DNA from: Nemertoderma westbladi
Taxonomy: Eukaryota > Xenacoelomorpha > Nemertodermatida > Nemertodermatidae
Length of the DNA stretch: 61,230 nucleotides
Direction of reading: 5' to 3'
Assembly: GCA_032718475.1 (NCBI GenBank)
Contig: JAUCBJ010005963.1
Coordinates: 1 to 61,230 of the forward strand
Part shown: in pieces, positions 22,544 through 32,800 of the stretch
How positions within the stretch are numbered: the first letter of the stretch is position 1
How the letters are laid out: every line of letters begins with the position of its first letter
Made by a program: the position numbers and the translations under genes
Notes under the pieces: model-generated
The model's input: the letters and a program-made list of their open reading frames with translations, nothing else
What the model was told of the DNA's origin: nothing
The model's database searches: none

Positions 22544-22935
22544 AACATTTTCCCCCAAATCATGCGTTTTAGAGGCTTTTTGTCAAGCGAATGACTTGTC
22601 AAAAGATACATTTTCGCCCAAATCACGTATTTTAGAGGCTTTTTGCCAGGCAACGGACTTGGCAAAAGAGACATTTTCCCCCAAATCAAGCGTTTTAGAG
22701 GCTTTTTGCCAAGCGTCGGACTTGCCAAAAGTGACATTTTCCCCCAAATCATGCGTTTTAGAGGCTTTTTTGCCAACAACGGACTTGGTAAAAGAGACAT
22801 TTTCACCCAAATCATGCGTTTTAGAGGCTTTTTGCCAAGCAACGGACTTGGCAAAAGAGACATTTTCCCCCAAATCATGCGTTTTAGAGGCTTTTTGCCA
22901 AGCGTCAGACTTGGCAAAAGGACATTTTCCCTGAA
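22544..22935 (+). repeat. 62-63-bp tandem repeat array, copy A
   Basis: Six units, each with CATTTTCCCCCAAATCATGC then GTTTTAGAGGCTTTTTGCCA and a GGACTTGGCAAAAG end, plus a degenerate seventh. GCCAAG...CTTGGC in each unit is self-complementary. The array is free of stops on both strands for more than 110 codons simply because the unit is. It lies between the Rep-like frame and the phosphorylase-like gene, about 520 bp past the Rep-like stop. Confidence 0.9.
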
Positions 22936-23183
22936 ACACCCGTTTCAGTATAGAGGCGCCCTACGCCTCTGAGTTCCGTTTTTCTCTGTATTTCTGTGCA
23001 GTTTCGAAAAGCGGAGTAAGTTTACAACATAACGAGAATGCCAAATCAAACCCCCAAACCATTGCAACATACTGAAAAATGATGAAAATGATGTGCAAAA
23101 GGGACATTTCCCCCAAAAACACGCGTTTGAAATTGATTTTGATTTGATTTATATTATAGTATTATATTTGTATTTGATTTTAA

Positions 23184-24101
23184 TTACAGAAAAGCCAGAA
23201 AGCCTTGTATGAAGTTTCGGAGATTTTGCATGGCGTCCTCGATGCTGACCATCTGAAACCGTTGGTGCTGATTATAGTGGTCGGTACAGACTCCAAGGAT
23301 TCCAATTGCGTAGGGAGTTCTCTTTATGGCTGTTATAATCCCCGCCACCTCCCACTCGTAGAAGTCACGCACCGCGGACGGATCCTGTGCTCTTTTGGGG
23401 CCACATGTGCTGGTAGACAACTTGGTATTCTGGGGTTGGGACACGTGGACGTAGTTGACTGCAGTCGGGGAGGGAAACCCTTCCTGTGCTCCGTGATTTT
23501 TCTGGTTGTATTGGTCTGAAAGGAGAAAGTAGGAATTTTGCTATACCTCAACTTCCGAAGAAATTTTTGCCTATTTTTATGGACACACGTGAAAACACTC
23601 TTCATTTTATTCTCATTTTTGAATGTACCTTTATTGCAGCTCTGAAGCCATCAAACAATGAATATAGTCCCGTGTCAAGGACGAATAATAGGCCTACGTC
23701 AATCGAATATCCTTTTTCAACCTATCAAAAAAAATAACTTTACTATAAAGAGTTTTGAAAAGATTGTTGCCGAAATCCAAAGGGTGGCTTACCGTCTTGC
23801 TTTCGTCTTGCTGTAACACGACGACTGTTCCTATATCCATGTGCGCCGACCCTGTTCCAACTTTGAAGAAAAATTTCAGATTCTGGGCTTCGTGCAGGAT
23901 CTTTTTTGTTGCTCCGTAGCTGACGAATGAACTCGAAAAGGCAGCTCTTACCACCAACACAACCACTTCACTGATAATCCCAAGCCTTCCTTCCCTGATG
24001 TCTGTGTCGCGGAAGGCGATTTGTTCTGCCGCTTCCATGATAGCCAAGACAGCACGAAATTCATGTGCTGTTGCAGTAAGCAATGCAACATTAACGATCA
24101 T
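23184..24101 (-). pseudogene. Nucleoside phosphorylase-like gene, copy A (5' truncated)
   Basis: Same gene as copy B. The residual first exon (about 24090 down to 23793) begins inside the VALLTATAHEFRAV block, because the deletion at 24090 removed the N-terminal 60-odd codons and replaced them with MITE-derived sequence. The exon ends ACG|GTAAGC, an intact GT donor (23792-23791). The second exon, 23501-23184 after a CCAG acceptor, encodes YEWEVAGI, then ILGVCTDHYNQHQRFQ and the stop after GFLAFL. Relative to copy B it lacks 12 bp (RTLE region, in frame). Without the N terminus it is unlikely to be functional. Confidence 0.6.
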
Positions 24102-24290
24102 GCCACATTAACATGATCATCTGATCAGATATATTAACATGATCATGATCATCTTCTCACATATATTCACCAGATCATAAATAACCAGATTAATAAATTC
24201 TAGAACAAAAAAATTTTAAGAGAAACACTGTATGATTGTAGCACAATTATTGTAAATTTAAAAAGTGTGGGGCTATTCCGAAAAAGAGCC
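24098..24290 (+). mobile_element. Right half of the hAT-like MITE in copy A
   Basis: Same as 28257-28451. The left end was removed by the deletion that also truncated the adjacent gene. The CAATCTAG flank (24291-24298) is retained. Confidence 0.75.
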
Positions 24291-24382
24291 CAATCTAGAC
24301 CTAGTATATTATATATTCCCAAATTTACACTTTAAAAAATGTTAATTTTTATTGAAGTTTTAGGCAGATTAGGCAATTACCA

Positions 24383-24745
24383 GATTGCTACGCAGGGTGC
24401 ACAATGTTGGATATGGTATCCATATAAGCAATGAGGAGCTCTATAGTCATGGTGGCATCTCATTGCCCAAACCCAGCACTACCCTGCAGTCCCGCCGCTT
24501 AAAGCTTGCCGGTCACTGTTATCGCCGGGAGGACCAGCCTGTACATGATCTTGTGTTATGGAAACCTTCTGGTGTGATCAGACGTAGTGGCCAGCCAATC
24601 ACTTTCCTCCGCCGGTTGCTCAAGGACACTGGACTTGATAACATCTCCGAGCTTAAAAAGTGTATGGCTGACCGAGTGATTTGGGGCGGCTATGTTTCTG
24701 GGTCTGCCGGCATTGCACCGTACTGCGGGCCGATCATGTATGTAT
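24383..24745 (+). mobile_element. 3' end of non-LTR retrotransposon 'LINE-B', copy A
   Basis: Encodes about 115 codons from MLRRVHNVGYGIHISNEELY to the stop-equivalent, clearly homologous to the LINE-A C terminus (AGHCYRREDQPVHDLVLW vs AGHCFRREDQPVHNLVLW) but a separate family. It is 5' truncated and ends with a (TGTA)n microsatellite tail that abuts duplication copy B. Confidence 0.85.
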
Positions 24746-24766
24746 GTATGTATTTATGTATGTATT

Positions 24767-25535
24767 ATATGTTTTGAATCTATTGAAGCACACTCCCATA
24801 AAAAAAATTTGTGAGTTGGATGGTAAGAAACCATTAAAAGTAATAGTGCTTGGATTTCGACAAGCAACTGGACCCTACCAAAGATACGAAATGTTGCTTT
24901 CAATTGATGATGAAATTTCCAAGATATATTCTAACCGAGGCTTGGAGTGTGTTTTAGATGAATTGAGAGATGCTTTTCACAGAGCCCAAGAGCAAAAAAC
25001 AAGATAAATTTATTTTTTGGTTGACGGAGCGCTGGAAATTGAAATTCAAGCACCCAAACAGTTCAATAATGAGCAGCAGCAGTTAATCATTTGGTATCCA
25101 ATTAAATTATTGAGAAGCCCAATTGAAGGCGAACAACAAAATATACAAGAAATATTGAAGAAAGTCGAAAATGAATATGAGAAGGCCAAGTCCATGTGTT
25201 TGGTTGAATATCCTGCAAAGGAAAAGAGGAGTGTGAGAAAAGTGCTTGAATTGGAAGAAGGTGAGTATAAATGTATAGCATACTGGAACCAGAACTATAG
25301 GGGAAAAGTGCGTCATATATTATACTTGCAGGATAAAGCTGGTGAATCGGCAAGACCAGTGTATGGCTATTTCTCGCAGAAAGAAGTTGAGGAAATGCAT
25401 TGTGATTTGTCCACAGTGCTTTCTCTATTGCTAGTGAAAGTTGGAAGAACAAAGACAACACCACAGAAGAACAAGGATAGAATCATCACTTTAGCACACA
25501 CTCTGTATAGCACAACAACCATGTCAGAGCCCTAG
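24767..25535 (+). pseudogene. Rep-like protein 3' portion, duplicate copy
   Basis: Duplicate of 21257-22025, beginning mid-gene at YVLNLLKHTPIKKI and keeping the single TAA at 25005-25007. It ends at the same stop, with TTMSEP instead of TTMSKP. Only a few substitutions separate it from copy A. Without the upstream domains it cannot act alone. Confidence 0.6.
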
Positions 25536-26047
25536 GTTTAGCACGACAGTGATAATTGTATACTCAACTTATGTACAGTAGGCCTACATAAACTGAAACT
25601 GATGAGTCCATTTTGCCTATTAAATAAAAGTGGTACATACTGCACATATATACAACAGACACCATCTGATGAAGAAAGCAATATAGTCCGATTCAAAAAA
25701 TGCATACAGAGTGTTTTGTATTACGAGTGGTAAGGCGACCTTTCTATATGGTTTGGGGGATATGGTTGGTATATGGCAGTTGGGGGGAAAAGGTCATGTT
25801 ATGGCGGGGAAAGTATTTTGACCACCAAAAATGGTATTTTGCAAACACAAAATCTTAGCAGGTTAAATATTTGGGCAATTATGCATTACATAGATGCAAG
25901 CGAAAACGTTACGAAAAAATGGCAAGAAAGAGACCCAATAAAGCCTGGCAAAATGCAGAGAAATGTCGAAAATGTTGCTAAAAAGTGCTAAATTTTGAAA
26001 AATGCCAAATCAAACCCCCCAAACCATTGCAAAATACTGAAAAATTC

Positions 26048-26445
26048 TGAACATTTTCCCCCAAATCATGCGTTTTAGAGGCTTTTTGTCAAGCGAATGA
26101 CTTGTCAAAAGATACATTTTCGCCCAAATCACGTATTTTAGAGGCTTTTTGCCAAGCAACGGACTTGGCAAAAGAGACATTTTCCCCCAAATCAAGCGTT
26201 TTAGAGGCTTTTTGACAAGCGTCGGACTTGGTGGCAAAAGTGACATTTTCCCCCAAATCATGCGTTTTAGAGGCTTTTTTGCCAAGCAACGGACTTGGTA
26301 AAAGAGACATTTTCACCCAAATCATGCGTTTTAGAGGCTTTTTGCCAAGCAACGGACTTGGCAAAAGAGACATTTTCCCCCAAATCATGCGTTTTAGAGG
26401 CTTTTTGCCAAGCGTCAGACTTGGCAAAAGGACATTTTCCCTGAA
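26048..26445 (+). repeat. 62-63-bp tandem repeat array, copy B
   Basis: The duplicate of the array in copy A, again with six units and small length differences (for example an extra GGT near 26228). It lies in the same position relative to the neighbouring genes. Confidence 0.9.
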
Positions 26446-26693
26446 ACACCCGTTTCAGTATAGAGGCGCCCTACGCCTCTGAGTTCCGTTTTTCTCTGTA
26501 TTTCTGTGCAGTTTCGAAAAGCGGAGTAAGTTTACAACATAACGAGAATGCCAAATCAAACCCCCAAACCATTGCAACATACTGAAAAATGATGAAAATG
26601 ATGTGCAAAAGGGACATTTCCCCCAAAAACACGCGTTTGTAATTGATTTTGATTTGATTTATATTATAGTATTATATTTGTATTTGATTTTAA

Positions 26694-27818
26694 TTACAGA
26701 AAAGCCAGAAAGCCTTGTATGAAGTTTCGGAGATTTTGCATGGCGTCCTCGATGCTGACCATCTGAAACCGTTGGTGCTGATTATAGTGGTCGGTACAGA
26801 CTCCAAGGATTCCAACTTCCAGCGTTCTTGCGTAGGGAGTTCTCTTTATGGCTGTTATAATCCCCGCCACCTCCCACTCGTAGAAGTCACGCACCGCGGA
26901 CGGATCCTGTGCTCTTTTGGGGCCACATGTGCTGGTAGACAACTTGGTATTCTGGGGTTGGGACACGTGGACGTAGTTGACTGCAGTCGGGGAGGGAAAC
27001 CCTTCCTGTGCTCCGTGATTTTTCTGGTTGTATTGGTCTGAAAGGAGAAAGTAGGAATTTTGCTATACCTCAACTTCCGAAGAAATTTTTGCCTATTTTT
27101 ATGGACACACGTGAAAACACTCTTCATTTTATTCTCATTTTTGAATGTACCTTTATTGCAGCTCTGAAGCCATCAAACAATGAATATAGTCCCGTGTCAA
27201 GGACGAATAATAGGCCTACGTCAATCGAATATCCTTTTTCAACCTATCAAAAAAAATAACTTTACTATAAAGAGATTTGAAAAGATTGTTGCCGAAATCC
27301 AAAGGGTGGCTTATCGTCTTGCTTTCGTCTTGCAGTAACACGACGACTGTTCCTATATCCATGTGCGCCGACCCTGTTCCAACTTTGAAGAAAAATTTCA
27401 GATTCTGGGCTTCGTGCAGGATCTTTTTTGTTGCTCCGTAGCTGACGAATGAACTCGAAAAGGCAGCTCTTACCACCAACACAACCACTCCACTGATAAT
27501 CCCAAGCCTTCCTTCCCTGATGTCTGTGTCGCGGAAGGCGATTTGTTCTGCCGCTTCCATGATAGCCAAGACAGCACGAAATTCATGTGCTGTTGCAGTA
27601 AGCAATGCAACAGTCGCATCGGCGGCTATGAGGCCGACATGCACGCCCTCCAGTCTCATAATTGGTCTATCTGGCTTGTGACCAGCCAATTTTTTCAGCT
27701 TTAAATCCGGGCACAAATCTACAGCAAGTTCGAGCGCTCTCTTGCCAGTCGTTCCACTTGCCTCCGCTAACTCCTTGATCGTACATGCCCCTCCTTTTCG
27801 CATAACTTGACGAGCCAT
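26694..27818 (-). pseudogene. Nucleoside phosphorylase-like gene (PNP_UDP_1 / MTA-SAH nucleosidase fold), copy B
   Basis: Predicted two-exon reverse-strand gene of about 277 aa. Exon 1 is 27818-27315 and exon 2 is 27023-26694. Both lengths are multiples of three, with the CCAG acceptor at 27025-27024. Exon 1 starts with a basic, winged-helix-like segment (RKGGACTIKELAEASG), then VALLTATAHEFRAVLAI, VVVLVVRAA and FFKVGTGSAHMDIGTVVVL. Exon 2 has YEWEVAGI and ILGVCTDHYN. Family knowledge: these match the nucleobase/ribose-binding scaffold of nucleoside phosphorylases and MTA/SAH nucleosidases (G-x-G...D-x-G-D-V-V-V; E-x-E-x-AG; G-V-x-D). Such domains cleave N-glycosidic bonds and also occur in invertebrate immune proteins. 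Odd: the donor reads ACG|ATAAGC (27314-27313 are A,T instead of G,T), whereas copy A keeps GT, so normal splicing would fail and translation would run to a stop at 27216. A 465-bp MITE sits about 170 bp upstream. Distinct from Rep on the opposite strand. Confidence 0.55.
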
Positions 27819-27986
27819 TTTTTTCCAACTAGACGAATTTTGAGGGCACTAGTATATACATACTCTAAATATATACAAAAAAATAAACCAGTATAATATA
27901 GGTAATGCGAATTGCACTATGGTTGAATAATAATTAAGATTCTAGAATGAAGTGAAAAAGCACAACAATCTAGTACAACAATCTAG

Positions 27987-28451
27987 GGCGCTTTTTCGGA
28001 ATAGCCCCACACTTTTTATAATATAAGGTACAGTAGGCCTGCTATGGAACTATTAATTCTAGAACGTTTCAATTGTATTCATAATGTGAATCACAAGTTC
28101 GAGTACATAATAACATGATCACCTGATTATATATGTATATTAACATGATCATATGATCAGATCATGCCACAACATGATCTCCTGTTCAGATCATGTCATA
28201 TTAACATGATCACCTGATTATATATGTATATTAACATTAACATGATCATATGATCCGATCATGCCACATTAACATGATCATCTGATCAGATATATTAACA
28301 TGATCATGATCATCTTCTCACATATATTCACCAGATCATAAATAACCAGATTAATAAATTCTAGAACAAAAAAATTTCAAGAGAAACACTGTATGATTGT
28401 AGCACAATTATTGTAAATTTAAAAAGTGTGGGGCTATTCCGAAAAAGAGCC
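27987..28451 (+). mobile_element. 465-bp hAT-like MITE carrying palindromic CATGATC repeats
   Basis: Ends GGCGCTTTTTCGGAATAGCC and GGCTATTCCGAAAAAGAGCC form inverted repeats of about 34 bp with one or two mismatches. They are flanked by an exact 8-bp direct repeat CAATCTAG (27979-27986 and 28452-28459), the length typical of hAT insertions. The interior (about 28100-28330) is an array of CATGATCAYNTGATC..GATCATG units. No coding capacity. It lies in the 5' flank of the copy-B phosphorylase-like gene. Confidence 0.75.
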
Positions 28452-28542
28452 CAATCTAGACCTAGTATATTATATATTCCCAAATTTACACTTTAAAAAA
28501 TGTTAATTTTTATTGAAGTTTTAGGCAGATTAGGCAATTACC

Positions 28543-28905
28543 AGATTGCTACGCAGGGTACACAATGTTGGATATGGTATCCATATAAGCAATGAGGAGC
28601 TCTATAGTCATGGTGGCATCTCATTGCCCAAACCCAGCACTACCCTGCAGTCCCGCCGCTTAAAGCTTGCCGGTCACTGTTATTGCCGGGAGGACCAGCC
28701 TGTACATGATCTTGTGTTATGGAAACCTTCTGGTGTGATCAGACGTAGTGGCCAGCCAATCACTTTCCTCCGCCGGTTGCTCAAGGACACTGGACTTGAT
28801 AACATCTCCGAGCTTAAAAAGTGTATGGCTGACCGAGTGATTTGGGGCGGCTATGTTTCTGGGTCTGCCGGCATTGCACCGTACTGCGGGCCGATCATGT
28901 ATTTA
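28543..28905 (+). mobile_element. 3' end of LINE-B, copy B
   Basis: Duplicate of the fragment at 24383 with a handful of substitutions. It is followed by a shorter TATTTATGTATGTA tail and then the palindromic element. Confidence 0.85.
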
Positions 28906-28913
28906 TGTATGTA

Positions 28914-29469
28914 TGTGGTAGCTAGTGTTTGTGAAATGGTAGCTACTGTTTTTGAAATTTTAGCTAGTGTTTTAAAAAGTGTACTTTTTTTTATACAGAA
29001 TCATAATATAATCAAATATTTGTTACATTTACGCAAATACTTTTTATATTCTGTTTATTGTTTGGGTTAGGGTTCGTGTTAGTGTTCATGATAGAGTTCA
29101 TGTTAGGGTTCGTGTTAGGGTTAGTGATAGGGGTCTATCACGAACCCTAACCCTAACACGAACCCTAACCCTAACACGATCCCTATCACGAACCCTAACA
29201 CGAACCCTAACCCTAACACGATCCCTAACACGAACCCTAACTCTAACACGAACCGTAACCCTAACACGAACCCTAACTCTAACACGAACCGTAACCCTAA
29301 CACGAACCCTAACCCAAACAATAAACAGAATATAAAAAGTTGGCACATGGTAATTTTATGTCATAATATTGCCTAAAAAGTAACAAATATTTGATTATAT
29401 TATGATTCTGTATAAAAAAGTACACTTTTTAAAACACTAGCTACCATTTCAAAAACACTAGCTACCACA
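28914..29469. mobile_element. 556-bp palindromic (foldback) element
   Basis: The left arm starts TGTGGTAGCTAGTGTTTGTG and runs to about 29060. The right arm (about 29325-29469) is its inverted complement, ending AAACACTAGCTACCACA. TA flanks both ends, compatible with a 2-bp target duplication. Pairing continues outside the element: 29510-29575 is the inverted copy of about 28460-28535, so the palindrome is larger and was interrupted by LINE-B in its left arm. Noncoding. Confidence 0.7.
29060..29315 (-). repeat. Telomere-like interspersed repeat array (CCCTAA / CACGAA)
   Basis: The centre of the foldback element. On the + strand it switches from TTAGGGTT..CGTG to CCCTAACCCTAACACGAA at about 29135, forming an internal inversion. 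Units are hexamers CCCTAA and CACGAA in 12- and 18-mer combinations. The long Arg-Val frame on the reverse strand is only a translation of this repeat. Confidence 0.85.
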
Positions 29470-29851
29470 TAAACAAAGGACATACTACCATAATCAAATC
29501 ATAATATTGCCTAAAAATTCAATAAAAATTAACATTTTTTAAAGAGTAAATTTGGGCATATATAATATACTTTGAGTTCTCCACACCCTCAACGAAAAAT
29601 TTCATTGAAAAATGGAATTGGTGGGTATTAACTATGGCCCGTGGGCCCAAATTTAGAACATTTTTTACTAGCTAGTAGGCCTATTGTATATATATATTTG
29701 TTTCATATTCGTACACACAATTCGTATTCTTTGTTTCATTTTGGTCATCATTTTTCAAGCTGTAGGCCTGCCGACAATAAGACCAAGAAAGATACCGGTA
29801 CTAGGCCTATACAGTTTTTATCCCTGAGTCAGACTACAGCCAGACAGCACA

Positions 29852-32800
29852 ATGTCCCCGCTCTTAATTTCCACAGTTTTCATCGTTCTGGGTCGTTTCG
29901 TTGTGGCAGAACCATCCGATCCGCGGGGTAACCCTGCAACCCACCCAATACCCGTATTGGACTGGTTTGCGGAACACCCTGTCGCTACCGTTTCGAACTG
30001 CCGCGCCGAATCGACGGAGATGTGGTCGACGAGTGGATTTAGCCTCTACTGCTCTCGTCGGGGAAGAAGATCTTGGGTCTCCTCTCCACGATCTAGAGGC
30101 CTAATCGCTAAACTCTGTCTACTGTCTCTGGCTGGGGATATTGAGACCAACCCAGGACCCAGCAGGACGCGGGCCCCGAAGATCAACTGTCCCGTCTGTC
30201 AACGAGGAACAAACTCTCGGAGTAAGATCGTCCAATGCGAGAGTTGTGACACATTTGTACATTTAAAATGTTACCGTAGGAAACGCAGTAATTTATTCTC
30301 CACCAGAAACAATCTTGAACCAAGTTTTCTCTGCAATAGCTGTATTTTTACCGAACTTCCCTTTCATGATACAATTTTAGAATCAGAAACCGACGATTCA
30401 TTTCTCACATCGCCTCTGCAAACTCCAAGTGATGCAGAGAGTGAAACTTTTAATTTTTTTAAGAAAAAAGGTCTGCATTTTTTGCACTTAAACGCACGAT
30501 CTCTGCTTCCAAAACTTTCCGAAATTCGTATTTTAATCAATAAATCCAACCCAGCAGTTTTAACAATCTCTGAAACTTGGCTCGATGATAGTGTTTCTGA
30601 TGGAGAAATTTATATTGATAATTACGTAGTTTTACGTAAGGATAGGGACAGACACGGTGGTGGTGTCTGTACTTACATTCGATGTGATTTAGCTTTTAAT
30701 CGTAGGGAAGATTTAGAGACTTGTGACGAAGTTTTACTGGTGGAACTTTTACTTCCTAAAACTAAACCTATTTTAATCGGTACTTTATATCGGCCCCCTA
30801 AACAATCAGATTTTTTGCAAAATTTTGAAAATACAATTTTATGTAATCTTAGGTCAGACTGTGAAATATATTTCTTAGGTGATTTTAATATCTGTTACCA
30901 TCACAAAGCATCCCCCATCTGTAAACAGTACCAAAGTATTTTAAATTTGTTTGGTTTAAAACAAATTATTCGAGATTCTACCAGAATTACCAGTAAAACT
31001 TCTACTTTACTAGATCACATCCTTTGTAATAATACCGATATTATTTCTCAATCTGGGGTTTTACCTATAGGTCTAAGCGATCATTTTATAGTTTTTTGCA
31101 CAAGAAAGACACAAAAATCTTTTTTCGGGGATCATAAAACAGTAACAGTTAGGTCTATGAAAAATTACAGCAAGGAACGCTTTTTAAGTTTGTTAGTTAA
31201 TTCTGACTGGGAACCCTGTTTTAAGGCCGCTGACATTAACCTTGCGTACACTGTTTTTAAAGATATATTTTTAAAGGCACTTAATACTGTAGCACCAATT
31301 AAAGAAATTAGTCTTAAACAACGCACTGAGCCCTGGATGACCTCGGGTATTCTTAGTAATATTAGAGAAAGAGATAACTATTTGTATAAATTTAGGAAAT
31401 ACCGTGTTTTAGCTGATTATAATAATTACTGCAAATATAGAAACCTTGTCCAACGGGAAATAAAAAAAGCTAAATCTGAATATTTGTACAACAAAATAAG
31501 TGAGAATAAAGATAATCCTAAAAGTCTATGGTCTACCCTAAAATCTTTAGGTTATAAAAACCTTACATCTAAATCGAATATTGTTCTGCAAGATAACGGT
31601 GAGCTGATTCATGAACATACTCTAGTTAGTAATTTATTTAATAATTATTTTACTAATGTTGCCTCTAATTTAGTTAAGAGGTTACCGTTATCAAGTAATA
31701 AATATAGTATAGGGTCCGAAACTCTAAATAATTTTTATTTAGAAAAGTTACAAAATTCAGAAAAGTTATTTTTAAAACCCGTTTCTGAGGATTTCGTTTT
31801 TAAAAATCTACTTAGCCTATCAGCCTCAAAAAGTACCGGTCTAGATCTAATACCTGCCCGTTTTCTTAAGGATGGTGCTGAAGTACTTAAAGTGCCTATT
31901 ACTTTTATTATTAATTACTCTATCGTAGATAATGTAGTACCAGACGAACTGAAATTAGCTAAGGTTGTTCCTCTGTATAAAAAGAATAGTAAAGTAGAAC
32001 CCTGTAATTACAGACCTGTTAGTATCTTAAGTATTGTATCTAAAATTCTAGAACGTTCTGTTTTTCTACAGCTGGAAGCACATCTTAGTAGGCTAAATCT
32101 GATCTATGAACTTCAGTCCGGTTTTCGTAAATCATATTCTACAGACACCTGCCTTATTAACTTAACTGATACAATTAGATGTAATAACGCAAAGGGTTTA
32201 TATACTGGAATGGTAATGTTGGACCTACAAAAGGCTTTCGATACTGTAGATCACGAAATTCTGCTTGGTAAGTTAGACCTGATGGGTGTAGGTTCTATAG
32301 ACTGGTTCAAGTCCTACCTGTCAGACAGAGGTCAAACTGTAGTCATTAGCAAATCGCTGTCTACTGTACAAGAGATTACCTGTGGTGTACCGCAAGGTAG
32401 TATATTAGGTCCTCTGCTTTTTGTATGCTATGTAAATGATATGATAAGTAGTATAGATCCCGATTTTAAACTCATTTTATATGCCGACGACAGTGCTCTT
32501 ATTTTCTCTCATAAAGATCCTATCCATATTTCCCAAAAGTTAAGTGCAGTTCTAGAATCCTGTAATGAGTGGTTGGTTGATAATAAGCTATCCATTCACT
32601 ACGGTAAAACTGAAAGTATTTTGTTTGGTTCCAAAAGAAAGTTAAAGAAGGTAACTAAGTTTGAAGTCACTAGTAATGGACATAAGATTGAAAATAAAAA
32701 GGAAGTTAAATATTTAGGCGCCACATTGGATAACTGCTTATCAGGAGAAAGTACAGTGAAAAATATTTTCTCGAAAGTTAACGGTAGGCTTAGGTTTCTA

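Larger units (their letters stand above)
21257..24766 (+). repeat. Tandem segmental duplication, copy A (3.5 kb)
   Basis: Starts at ATATGTTTTGAATCTATTG and ends in the (TGTA)n tail of a retroelement fragment. It is followed immediately by copy B starting with the same sequence at 24767. Identity to B is about 99% apart from small indels (4 bp near 22143, 12 bp near 23308) and one deletion of about 640 bp at 24090, corresponding to about 27613-28255 in copy B. Order inside: Rep-like 3' coding part, 62-bp repeat array, reverse-strand phosphorylase-like gene (5' end lost), partial MITE, LINE-B 3' end. Confidence 0.9.
24767..28913 (+). repeat. Tandem segmental duplication, copy B (4.1 kb)
   Basis: Same order as copy A but with the full 5' end of the phosphorylase-like gene and the complete MITE (27987-28451). 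The duplication breakpoint lies where the A-copy retroelement tail (TGTATGTATT) joins ATATGTTTTGAATC. After copy B the sequence passes into the palindromic element at 28914. Confidence 0.9.

Noticed and set aside
22504-22972. Overlapping frames of 109-137 codons on both strands over the 62-bp array
   Set aside because: The repeat unit (usually 62-63 bp) has no stop in several frames, so long frames arise by repetition alone.
27216-27314. Continuation of the phosphorylase-like exon to the stop at 27216 as genuine coding
   Set aside because: In copy A the same point is a canonical GT donor, and the downstream residues no longer resemble the family. It is read-through into the intron caused by donor loss.
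29098-29348. 75-82-codon Arg-Val / Gly-Leu repeat frames on the reverse strand
   Set aside because: They are translations of the (CCCTAA)(CACGAA) simple array and have no other support.
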